NCBI GenBank assembly: GCA_903857265.1
Contig: CAIODZ010000022.1
Span: forward strand, 62,001 to 126,000
Length of the DNA stretch: 64,000 bases
Direction: 5' to 3'
Source: an uncultured Phycisphaerales bacterium
GTDB taxonomy: Bacteria; Planctomycetota; Phycisphaerae; Sedimentisphaerales; Anaerobacaceae
Shown: positions 52,929-60,812 of the stretch, piece by piece
Layout of the letters: every line of letters starts with the position of its first letter
Position numbering within the stretch: position 1 is the stretch's first letter
Notes under the pieces: generated by a model
Told to the model about the DNA's origin: nothing
Database searches by the model: none
The model's input: only the letters and a program-made list of their open reading frames with translations
Program-made: the position numbers and the translations under genes

Positions 52929-53807
52929 ATGAAAACAAACCATAACCAACTTTGCACGGCGTTGTTCGCCGTAATCGTGCTGGTCTTGCTGCCCAGCACC
53001 CTCGCACTCGCTGATAATATCTACGTGGCAACCGGTGGTAACAATACGATTCTGCGATTCGATTCGAGCGGAAACATGACCGTCTTTGCCAACTCGGGCC
53101 TAAGCGACCCTGTTGGTCTTGCCTTTGACAGCAGCGGCAATCTTTACGCGGCGAATTATCTCGGCAACACAATTGAGAAATTCGATTCGAGCGGACACGG
53201 GACCGTGTTCGCCAACTCGGGGTTGAACTACCCTGATGGCCTTGCCTTTGACAGCAGCGGCAATCTCTACGCGGCGAATGCTTACAACAACACAATTATG
53301 CGATTTAATTCGAGCGGAATCGGAACGCTCTTCGCCAACTCGGGCTTGAATCACCCTGCTGGTCTTGCCTTTGACAGCAGCGGCTATCTCTACGCGGCGA
53401 ACTTTAGTAACAACACGATTGAGAGATTCGATTCGAGCGGAAACGGGTCGGTCTTCGCCAACTCCGGCTTAAGCTATCCTTGGGGTCTCACCTTTGACAG
53501 CAGCGGCTATCTCTACGTGGCGAACACAGGCAGCGACACGATTGAGAGATTCGATTCGAGCGGTCACGGAACGCTCTTTGCTAACTCGGGCTTGAACACT
53601 CCTATGGGCCTTGCCTTTGACGGCAGCGGCAATCTCTACGTGGCGAATCAAGGCAACAATACAATTGAGAAATTCAATTCGAGCGGAATCGGCACCATTT
53701 TCGCATCGGGCTTGAGCGGTCCGTCTTCTTTCGCAGTGCAGACCCCCGAACCCGCCACGCTTTTGCTTCTCGGTCTCGGCGGCTTAGTTTTGCGAAGGAG
53801 AAAATAA
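52929..53807 (+). CDS. PEP-CTERM NHL-repeat secreted protein 1
   Basis: 292 residues. Signal peptide (LFAVIVLVLLPSTLALAD), then about six NHL/beta-propeller repeats with the unit FANSGLxxPxGLAFDSSGNLYAAN-NTIEKFDSSG (about 42 residues each). The end is a PEP-CTERM sorting signal (TPEPATLLLLGLGGLVL then basic RRRK). It is probably exported and anchored by an exosortase system. Ribosome site GAGGAG with identical leader bases to the next gene, which is a paralog. The repeat unit is nearly identical at DNA level, which favours recombination between them. Confidence 0.88.
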   Translation: MKTNHNQLCTALFAVIVLVLLPSTLALADNIYVATGGNNTILRFDSSGNMTVFANSGLSDPVGLAFDSSGNLYAANYLGNTIEKFDSSGHGTVFANSGLNYPDGLAFDSSGNLYAANAYNNTIMRFNSSGIGTLFANSGLNHPAGLAFDSSGYLYAANFSNNTIERFDSSGNGSVFANSGLSYPWGLTFDSSGYLYVANTGSDTIERFDSSGHGTLFANSGLNTPMGLAFDGSGNLYVANQGNNTIEKFNSSGIGTIFASGLSGPSSFAVQTPEPATLLLLGLGGLVLRRRK

Positions 53808-53863
53808 AAACCAACGCTCTATGTTGAGCATACACTAACCACATATTTTGAAGAGGAGAGAAA

Positions 53864-54769
53864 ATGAAAACAAATCATAAACAACCTCCGGTGAATCTGT
53901 CGAATCCGTTCTGCACGGCGTTGTTCGCCGTGTTCGTGCTGGTATTGCCTATCAGCGGCCTCGCACTCGCTGATAACATCTTCGTTGCGAATGGTGGCAA
54001 CTATACAATTGAGAAATTCGATTCGAGCGGACACGGGTCGGTCTTCGCCAACTTGGGGTCGAGCCAACCTCAGGGTCTTGCCTTTGACAACAGCGGCAAC
54101 CTCTACACGGCGAATGGTGGCAACACGATTGTGAAATTTGATTCGAGCGGACATGGGTCGGTCTTCGCCAACTCGGGCCTAATCGCTCCTACTGGTCTTG
54201 CCTTTGACAGCAGCGGCAATCTCTACGCGGCGAACTATCTCGGCAACACGATTGAGAAATTCTCTCCCACTGGCACTGACCTTGGTGCGTTCGCCAACTC
54301 GGGCTTGAACCAGCCCGCTGGTCTTGCCTTTGACGACAGCGGCAATCTCTACGCGGCGAACTATCTCGGCAACACGATTGAGAAATTCGATTCGAGCGGA
54401 CATGGAACGCTCTTTGCTAACTCAGGCTTGAGCCGCCCTATGGGTCTTGCCTTTGACGACAACGGCAATCTCTACGCGGCGAACTTTGGCAATGGCACGA
54501 TTGAGAAATTCGATTCGAGCGGAAACGGAACGCTCTTTGCCAACCCGGGCCTAATCGCTCCTTTTGGTCTTGCCTTTGACAGCAGCGGCAACCTCTACGT
54601 GGCAAACGCTGGCAACAACACGATTGAGAAATTCGATTCGAGCGGACACGGGTCAATCTTCGCCAACTCGGGCTTGAGCGGTCCGACTTATATCGCAATA
54701 CAGACGCCTGAACCCGCCACGCTTTTGCTTCTCACCCTCGGCGGCTTAACGGTTTTGCGAAAACGATAA
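53864..54769 (+). CDS. PEP-CTERM NHL-repeat secreted protein 2
   Basis: 301 residues, tandem paralog of the preceding gene. The same TTTGAAGAGGAGAGAAAATG leader and start, signal peptide (LFAVFVLVLPISGLALADN), and about six NHL repeats. One repeat unit differs: FSPTGTDLGAFANSG replaces FDSSG. It ends with PEP-CTERM (TPEPATLLLLTLGGLTVLRKR). The gene follows 56 bases after the first. Its terminator lies 38 bases downstream. Confidence 0.88.
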   Translation: MKTNHKQPPVNLSNPFCTALFAVFVLVLPISGLALADNIFVANGGNYTIEKFDSSGHGSVFANLGSSQPQGLAFDNSGNLYTANGGNTIVKFDSSGHGSVFANSGLIAPTGLAFDSSGNLYAANYLGNTIEKFSPTGTDLGAFANSGLNQPAGLAFDDSGNLYAANYLGNTIEKFDSSGHGTLFANSGLSRPMGLAFDDNGNLYAANFGNGTIEKFDSSGNGTLFANPGLIAPFGLAFDSSGNLYVANAGNNTIEKFDSSGHGSIFANSGLSGPTYIAIQTPEPATLLLLTLGGLTVLRKR

Positions 54770-54806
54770 CCACAGATTGCACAGATTACACAGAAGAAAA
54801 AACTTG

Positions 54807-54846
54807 AGCTGCGAGTTTCGATTACTTCGAGACTCGCAGCTTTTTT
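54807..54846 (+). terminator. Rho-independent terminator
   Basis: AGCTGCGAGT (54807-54816) pairs exactly with ACTCGCAGCT (54832-54841), followed directly by TTTTTATTT. This is the best terminator in the window; it ends the PEP-CTERM pair. Confidence 0.85.
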
Positions 54847-54976
54847 ATTTCCCACCTTGGTAGATAAGACAATGTTACCTGTCCTGAGCGACCCGTGGTG
54901 AGCGAAGTCGAACCAGGTCGAATGGTGGTTAAAATTATTCGTGTTTTTTCGTGTTCTTCGTGGTAAAAATGAAATT

Positions 54977-56005
54977 ATGAAACAAGATAAGAATGAATCC
55001 AGCATTGTTATTTATACCACCGAAGACGGCCAAGCCAGATTAGCGGTAAAAATTGAGGGTGAAACTGTATGGCTCACGCAGGACCAGATGGCAGAGCTTT
55101 TTGATAAAGGCCGCTCAACGATTACCGAACATATCCAGAATGCCTTTAAGGAAGGCGAAATGGATGAGAATTCAGTATGTCGGGAATTCCGACGAACTGG
55201 TTCTGACGGCAAAGATTACAGCGTAAAACATTACAATCTTGATGTCGTTATTTCCGTGGGATACCGGGTCAAATCCCTGCGAGGCACACAGTTTCGTATC
55301 TGGGCGACACAACGGCTGCGGGAATATATCGTAAAGGGCTTTACCCTCGACGATGAAAGATTTAAACAAGCAGGCGGCAGGAACCGCTATTTCGAAGAAC
55401 TGCTCCAGCGAATCCGCGATATTCGCAGCAGCGAACGCTACTTCTACCAGAAAGTGACTGATATTTACGCCACCAGTATTGACTATCGCAAAGATGACAA
55501 GCTTACACAGGAGTTTTTCGCCACAGTGCAAAACAAGATGCATTATGCCGTTCACGGCCACACGGCGGCGGAGATTATCGCAAAAAGAGCCGACGGCAGC
55601 AAGCCGTTGATGGGGCTTACCAGCTTCAAGGGTAATTACATAACCGCAGGCGATATTACTATTGCCAAGAATTATCTTGCTGAGAATGAGCTTAAGCAGC
55701 TAAACCTGATTGTTTCAATGTACCTGGATTTTGCCGAACTTCAGGCAAACACCGGCCGGCTGATGAAAATGGCCGACTGGATTACCAAGCTCGATGAATT
55801 TCTTAAAATCAGTGAGCGAGAACTTCTCAAAGACGCCGGAAAAGTAAGCGCCGAAACTGCCGCCGCCAAAGCACATCAGGAATTTGAAAGATACAAAAAA
55901 GAGCAGGACAAAAATTACATCTCCGATTTTGATAAGATTGTGGAAAAAACAAAACAACTTGAAAAGAAAAGTACGCCCCCAAAAGACAAAAAGAAAAAAG
56001 AATAA
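54977..56005 (+). CDS. RhuM-family (virulence RhuM-like) DNA-binding protein
   Basis: 342 residues from ATG 54977 (the frame is open to 54941). Family pattern VIYTTEDGQARLAVKIEGET and WLTQDQMAELFDKGRSTITEHI with KSLRGTQFRIWATQRLREYI, and a later Fic-like helical half (EIIAKRADGSKPLMGLTSFK). RhuM proteins are thought to act in genome islands and often sit in defence or mobile contexts; their mechanism is not established. It is followed by a GH28 gene after 14 bases, in all likelihood without functional connection. Confidence 0.8.
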   Translation: MKQDKNESSIVIYTTEDGQARLAVKIEGETVWLTQDQMAELFDKGRSTITEHIQNAFKEGEMDENSVCREFRRTGSDGKDYSVKHYNLDVVISVGYRVKSLRGTQFRIWATQRLREYIVKGFTLDDERFKQAGGRNRYFEELLQRIRDIRSSERYFYQKVTDIYATSIDYRKDDKLTQEFFATVQNKMHYAVHGHTAAEIIAKRADGSKPLMGLTSFKGNYITAGDITIAKNYLAENELKQLNLIVSMYLDFAELQANTGRLMKMADWITKLDEFLKISERELLKDAGKVSAETAAAKAHQEFERYKKEQDKNYISDFDKIVEKTKQLEKKSTPPKDKKKKE

Positions 56006-56019
56006 ATGAGGTATTAAAA

Positions 56020-57627
56020 ATGAACGAGTTTGAGAAATCGGACGACAAATGGCAATCGTTAATCAATCACAAGAGGCAGTTGATGTATATTCTTATCCTG
56101 CTGCTGATAACGAATATCGGCTGCTCCTCAAAGCAGCAATCGGTAAGCGGCCTCCGTGATAATTTCTACAATGTAAAATTTTACGGAACAAAAGGCGACG
56201 GGACGGCAATCGAATCCAACGCTATAAATAAGGCGATTGAGGCCGCATCGAAGGCGGGAGGCGGAACGGTGTATTTCCCGCCTGGAAATTACCTGACGGG
56301 TTCCATTCGGCTTAAAAGCAATATCTGCTTATTTATTGACCAGGGAGCAACTATTATCGCCGCGGCGGTGAGCAAAGAAAACGGATACGATGACGAAGAA
56401 CCCGGGAGTAATAATAAATTTCAGGATTACGGTCACAGCCACTGGCACAACAGTTTGATATGGGGCGAGGATATTAATAACGTATCCATTATGGGCACGG
56501 GAAAAATATGGGCAAAGGCATTATATAAGGACTGGATTGACAGCAACGACAACAAACAATCCGCGAATAAAGCAATCTCGCTGGTACGGTGCAGAAACAT
56601 GATTATCCGGGACATAACCATTTTGCAGGGCGGCTGGTTTGCTATCCTTGCGACGGGAGTCGATAACTTTACAATCGATAACATCAAGATAGACACCAAC
56701 CGCGACGGCATCGATATCGACTGCTGCAAAAACGTGCGCATATCCAATTGCCTTGTTAATTCGCCATACGACGACGGTATATGCCCGAAAAGCTCATTTG
56801 CCCTGGGCTACGCGAGAGCGACTGAAAACGTAACAATCACGAACTGCCAGGTAAGCGGCTACGACGAAGGGACGCTGCTGGACGGCACTTTTAAACGCAC
56901 GGAAAATCCGCACTATAAATATCGTCCCACCGGAAGAATCAAGTTCGGGACGGAATCCAACGGCGGATTTAAAAATATCACGATTTCCAATTGTGTTTTC
57001 GATTATTGCAAAGGGTTTGCGCTGGAAACGGTGGACGGAGGCCTGCTTGAAGACGTTACCATAACAAATATAACCATGCGCGATATTGTAAATGACCCTA
57101 TATTCCTGCGCCTCGGCTCACGGATGCGGGGGCCTGCGGGCACGCCTGTCGGAGAACTGCGCAGGGTTATTATAAGCAATGTAATTGTTTATAACGCCGA
57201 CCCGTCGAACGCATGCACAATAAGCGGCATCCCGGGCCATTACATCGAGGACGTTCGCTTAAGCAATATTCGCATTTACTATAAAGGGGGCGGGGCTGCG
57301 CCCGAACCCAACATGATAAATCCAGAGCAGGAAAATAAATATCCCGAGCCCGGAATGTTCGGGCCTCCTCCCGCTTATGGCTTTTTTATACGGCACGCCA
57401 AAAATATAAAAATGAACGACGTTGAAATAACTTTGCTGAATGAAGACGCGAGGCCCCCTTTTGTGTTCGAAGACGTCAACGGGATTTATATGAGCCGGGT
57501 GACGTCGCAGAAAAAGGAAGATGTGAGCCGGTTTGTATTGAAAAATGTGAGCGATTTTCAAATATATAAAAGCCGGGACGTAAACGAGCAATACATTAAA
57601 AATATCGCACAGGGCGTCATTGACTAA
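56020..57627 (+). CDS. GH28 polygalacturonase-like secreted enzyme
   Basis: 535 residues. After a charged N-terminus comes a hydrophobic segment ending in a lipobox (LILLLITNIGCSSK); a start at ATG 56083 would give a normal lipoprotein signal, while ATG 56020 has the better ribosome site (GAGGT). The catalytic beta-helix has NVKFYGTKGDGTAIESNAIN and the GH28 acid region (TNRDGIDIDCCKNVRISNCL and NSPYDDGICPKSS), with Asp residues that act in hydrolysis. It degrades pectin-type polymers at the cell surface. The gene begins 14 bases after the RhuM gene, and rsmH follows 3 bases later. Confidence 0.85.
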   Translation: MNEFEKSDDKWQSLINHKRQLMYILILLLITNIGCSSKQQSVSGLRDNFYNVKFYGTKGDGTAIESNAINKAIEAASKAGGGTVYFPPGNYLTGSIRLKSNICLFIDQGATIIAAAVSKENGYDDEEPGSNNKFQDYGHSHWHNSLIWGEDINNVSIMGTGKIWAKALYKDWIDSNDNKQSANKAISLVRCRNMIIRDITILQGGWFAILATGVDNFTIDNIKIDTNRDGIDIDCCKNVRISNCLVNSPYDDGICPKSSFALGYARATENVTITNCQVSGYDEGTLLDGTFKRTENPHYKYRPTGRIKFGTESNGGFKNITISNCVFDYCKGFALETVDGGLLEDVTITNITMRDIVNDPIFLRLGSRMRGPAGTPVGELRRVIISNVIVYNADPSNACTISGIPGHYIEDVRLSNIRIYYKGGGAAPEPNMINPEQENKYPEPGMFGPPPAYGFFIRHAKNIKMNDVEITLLNEDARPPFVFEDVNGIYMSRVTSQKKEDVSRFVLKNVSDFQIYKSRDVNEQYIKNIAQGVID

Positions 57628-57630
57628 AGA

Positions 57631-58746
57631 ATGAGCGAGTTTGGACAACAACCGAATAAGCACCAGAGGCGGCGCAGATACAGCGGGACGCACCCCAAGC
57701 ATTTCAATGAGAAATACAAGGAGCACAACCTCGCGGCCCACCCGGAAATCAAAGAGCATCTGCGCGCCAAGGGCAAAACACCCGCGGGCACACACGTGCC
57801 GGTGCTCGTCGAAGAGGTGATGGCGTGCCTGAGTCCAAAGCCGGGCGAAATCGTCGCTGACTGCACAGTTGGTTACGGAGGCCACGCATACGAATTTCTC
57901 AAACGCATCGGGCCAACGGGAAAACTGATTGCGATAGACGCGGATAATACGGAACTCGAACGCACACGCAATCGACTAAGCAAAGATAACGCTCCGATTA
58001 GTTTTCATCACAGCAATTTCGCGGGGTTAGCTAAGGTGCTGAAAAAAGAAGGTCTCGCGGGTTGCGATATAATTTTCGCGGATTTGGGCGTTTCGAGTAT
58101 GCAGATTGATAATCCGCAGCGAGGGATGAGCTATAAGCACGAAGGGCCAATCGATATGCGAATGGATGCCCGGCTAAAGCAGACCGGCGCGGATTTGCTC
58201 AATACTCTTTCCGAAGAAGAATTGTCGAAGGCGTTTTTGGAATTGGCGGATGAGCCGGACCATAAGAAAATCGCAGAGTTTATTGTCAACCAGCGGAAGG
58301 TTACGCCGATTACGCAGACCGACCAGTTAATAAGAATAATTTTCAGCGTCAAGGGCCTGACCGAGAAGCTATGGAAAAAACAGAACCGGGCGGGGTTCGG
58401 AAAGCTGCACCCTGCGGCGAGGACGTTCCAGGCGCTACGCATATTGGTCAATGACGAGCTTGGCTCATTGAAGGAGCTATTGAGAATCGCGCAATACTGC
58501 CTGAAGCCCGGCGGGCGAATCGGGATAATAAGTTTTCACAGCGGCGAGGACCGGCTTGTAAAGCGGTGGTTTCGCGACAACGTTCGAGCGGGCATATACC
58601 AGACGGCCTCACCGGACGCGATAGTGCCGAGAACAAAAGAGATTATGTCGAACCCGCGCAGCTCGTCTGCCAAATTCCGCTGGGCGATAATAAAATCGCA
58701 GGAGAACGCAACAACCCCGTCCACAGGAGCCGGGGCTAACCAATGA
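57631..58746 (+). CDS. rsmH: 16S rRNA m4C1402 methyltransferase RsmH
   Basis: 371 residues. SAM-binding motif GYGGHAYEFLKRIG, substrate/fold motifs DIIFADLGVSSMQIDNPQRG and HPAARTFQALRILVN, and the late SFHSGEDRLVKRWF and PRSSSAKFRWAI. It methylates C1402 in 16S rRNA. There is a basic N-terminal extension of about 50 residues before the usual VPVLVEEVMACL. It is separated from the mur/dcw cluster 25 kb away and is close after a GH28 gene (3 bases), so this is a rearranged location. Confidence 0.92.
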   Translation: MSEFGQQPNKHQRRRRYSGTHPKHFNEKYKEHNLAAHPEIKEHLRAKGKTPAGTHVPVLVEEVMACLSPKPGEIVADCTVGYGGHAYEFLKRIGPTGKLIAIDADNTELERTRNRLSKDNAPISFHHSNFAGLAKVLKKEGLAGCDIIFADLGVSSMQIDNPQRGMSYKHEGPIDMRMDARLKQTGADLLNTLSEEELSKAFLELADEPDHKKIAEFIVNQRKVTPITQTDQLIRIIFSVKGLTEKLWKKQNRAGFGKLHPAARTFQALRILVNDELGSLKELLRIAQYCLKPGGRIGIISFHSGEDRLVKRWFRDNVRAGIYQTASPDAIVPRTKEIMSNPRSSSAKFRWAIIKSQENATTPSTGAGANQ

Positions 58747-58892
58747 GGAAGAGATGTGGAATAACCTGTAAGATTTTGCAATTTTGGTCTTGACGGGCGG
58801 GGTGAAAATGGTTCTATTTGTATAGTAGTCCCGGAACGCCGGGAGATGATAAAATGGATTTGTCAGTCAATCACGCTTGAAAGGATGATAAG

Positions 58893-59654
58893 ATGCGACT
58901 CGCCACAGTTTCAGTAATCAGTATCGTATGTGCCGCAATGATATTTACCACCGGCTGCGTTTCCGACCAGCAGAAAGACCTCAAAATGCAGAACTCCGCG
59001 CAGGAAAGACGCATAAAAGAGCTTGAAGGCCAGCTGCAGGCGGCGAACCTGGAGCTTGAGCAGGCCAAGAGGCAAATAGAAGCGCTGGGCGGCAAGGGTA
59101 ACGTTGAAATGCAGGCCCTGCAGCAGAAAATCGCGGCTTTGGAAGAGGAGAAGAAGAACCTGATCGAGGCAATGCAAAAACTTGGCGTGACGCAACTGCC
59201 CGCTGAACTCAATTCAATGCTTGAGGACTGGGCAAAGGGAAGCGACTTGGTCAGCTTCGACTCGGCGAGGGGTATTGTGAAATTCAAGAGCGATTTGCTC
59301 TTCGAGAAAGGCAGCGACGAGGTAGCGCCATCGGCAATGGAGGCAGTAAAGGCACTTTGCGGGATTCTTAATACCGAACAGGCCAAGGCGTTTGACATTA
59401 TAATCGCGGGCCATACCGACGATTTACGCATCTCGCAACCCGAGACAAAGGCAAAACATCCGAGCAACTGGTATTTGTCGGCACACAGGGCCATTGCGGT
59501 TCTCGATGCTATGACAGCCAACGGCCTTGTGCCCGAGCGTGCCAGCGTCAGAGGATTCGGCGAGTTCAGACCCATCGTGCCAAACGAGCTAAACAAGAAG
59601 GGCAACCCGCAAAACAGGCGTGTTGAGATTTACATCGTCCCGAAAGGCATGTAA
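58893..59654 (+). CDS. OmpA/MotB-like lipoprotein
   Basis: 253 residues. Lipoprotein signal with lipobox in VCAAMIFTTGC, a coiled coil (about 30-100), and a C-terminal OmpA domain (IIAGHTDDLRIS, LSAHRAIAVLDAMTANGLV, ASVRGFGEFRP, NRRVEIYIVP). It binds peptidoglycan and links the outer envelope to the wall. ATG 58893, ribosome site AAAGGA. The following gene ndk is 15 bases away, so the two may be in one unit. Confidence 0.87.
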   Translation: MRLATVSVISIVCAAMIFTTGCVSDQQKDLKMQNSAQERRIKELEGQLQAANLELEQAKRQIEALGGKGNVEMQALQQKIAALEEEKKNLIEAMQKLGVTQLPAELNSMLEDWAKGSDLVSFDSARGIVKFKSDLLFEKGSDEVAPSAMEAVKALCGILNTEQAKAFDIIIAGHTDDLRISQPETKAKHPSNWYLSAHRAIAVLDAMTANGLVPERASVRGFGEFRPIVPNELNKKGNPQNRRVEIYIVPKGM

Positions 59655-59669
59655 CGGTCGAAATTCGCA

Positions 59670-60131
59670 ATGGCTGACAGGACACTGATAATTATCAAGC
59701 CGGATGGGGTGCAGCGGCATCTTATCGGGGAAATCATAGGCCGATTCGAAAAGAAGGGCCTGAAGCTTGTCGCGGCCAAATTCTTAAAACCAGACAATAC
59801 CATCGCGACAAAACTCTACGCGGTTCATAAAGGCAAACCATTTTACGATGGCTTAGTGAAATTCCTCTGCTCGTCGCCCGTGCTGGCGACGGTATGGGAG
59901 GCACAGGGGGCAATCGAAATCGCCAGAAAGATGCTTGGTTCGACATTTGGTTATGAGGCAACATCGGGAACAATTCGCGGCGATTTGGGCTGTTCGAGGG
60001 GCTTCAATCTTGTTCACGGTTCAGACAGCACACAATCGGCCGATTATGAAATCTCGATATTTTTCAGGCCTGAAGAAATAGTGAATTACGAGTTCGCAGA
60101 CGAACACTGGCTGTATGGCAAAAACGAGTAA
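59670..60131 (+). CDS. ndk: Nucleoside diphosphate kinase
   Basis: 153 residues. The phosphohistidine site is FNLVHGSDS, with ADRTLIIIKPDGVQRHLIG and IRGDLGCSRG as further family motifs. It transfers phosphate between NTPs and NDPs. Length matches the family. It starts 15 bases after the OmpA lipoprotein gene and the end is followed by a tandem repeat tract. Confidence 0.93.
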   Translation: MADRTLIIIKPDGVQRHLIGEIIGRFEKKGLKLVAAKFLKPDNTIATKLYAVHKGKPFYDGLVKFLCSSPVLATVWEAQGAIEIARKMLGSTFGYEATSGTIRGDLGCSRGFNLVHGSDSTQSADYEISIFFRPEEIVNYEFADEHWLYGKNE

Positions 60132-60144
60132 AAGGTTTTAGCCA

Positions 60145-60235
60145 CCCTCCTTCGCTAAAGCTACGCAGGGCAGGCCCTCCTTCGCTAAGAGCTACGCAGG
60201 GCAGGCCCTCCTTCGCTAAAGCTACGCAGGGCAGG
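60145..60235. repeat. Three tandem copies of a 30-31 base repeat
   Basis: The unit CCCTCCTTCGCTAAAGCTACGCAGGGCAGG occurs at 60145-60174, 60175-60205 and 60206-60235; the middle one has an extra G. Units adjoin without spacers, so it is not a CRISPR. A partial copy is near 60400-60430. The unit can make a weak hairpin (CCCT/AGGG). Confidence 0.85.
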
Positions 60236-60743
60236 CAGATTGCACAGATTACACAGTTTTTTTAGCCACCGAGGACACAGAGAGCACAGAGAATTATTTT
60301 TTGACGCGGATTAACATCCGTCTTCGTCTCTGACTTCGCCGTGACAAGCGGATTTTCATCTGCTTCCCCTAAGAGGTATCGGCTAACAAAAAACACCCTT
60401 CTTCGCCGGGGCGGCTACGCAGGGCAGGCGGATTTAATGCCGAAGTTGGCTGAAAACGCTGAATTAAGCCGGGAAAAACACGCTGAACGCTGTCATGAGT
60501 CACAATAGTATATAAGTATATGCGTATATACTTATGGAGTGCTCCAACGGTCAAGGTTTTTGAAGCGAGGTTTGGGGAAGTTTTGATTGCCGATTGACGA
60601 TTGTCGAATGACGATTTTAGATACTCGATACTGGATTCTCGATACTAGATATTCGTTAGTCCGCCTCCCGTGAGGGACGCCAAACGGCGGAAGGCGCAAA
60701 AAACCAATTATTGACGAAAGACAAAAACTGGGGTATTGTGGGG
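60236..60743. other. Intergenic region with repeats
   Basis: Contains CACCGAGGACACAGAGAGCACAGAG type sequence (60260-60300), an inverted repeat ATAAGTATA-N6-TATACTTAT (60512-60535) and a degenerate GATTCTCGATACT tract (60584-60655), then a GGCGGA-type palindrome. No convincing gene; short minus-strand frames lack ribosome sites. Confidence 0.45.
60512..60535. promoter_or_regulatory. Inverted repeat, possible operator or hairpin
   Basis: ATAAGTATA (60512-60520) and TATACTTAT (60527-60535) are exact reverse complements around TGCGTA. It lies 280 bases before the restriction-modification gene. A control-protein site is possible, but no control gene is near. Confidence 0.3.
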
Positions 60744-60776
60744 TCCCGATGAGATAGACAACATCATCTCACGGGA
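60744..60776. repeat. Palindromic element, copy 3
   Basis: TCCCGATGAGAT pairs with ATCTCACGGGA (one bulged A), the third member of the element at 50033 and 52683, 37 bases ahead of the restriction gene. Confidence 0.55.
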
Positions 60777-60812
60777 TAAAGTCGGGAAATTACTGCATTT
60801 TAAGGGAATAAC

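Noticed and set aside
60145-60235. CRISPR array
   Set aside because: Repeats adjoin without spacers and no cas genes are near.
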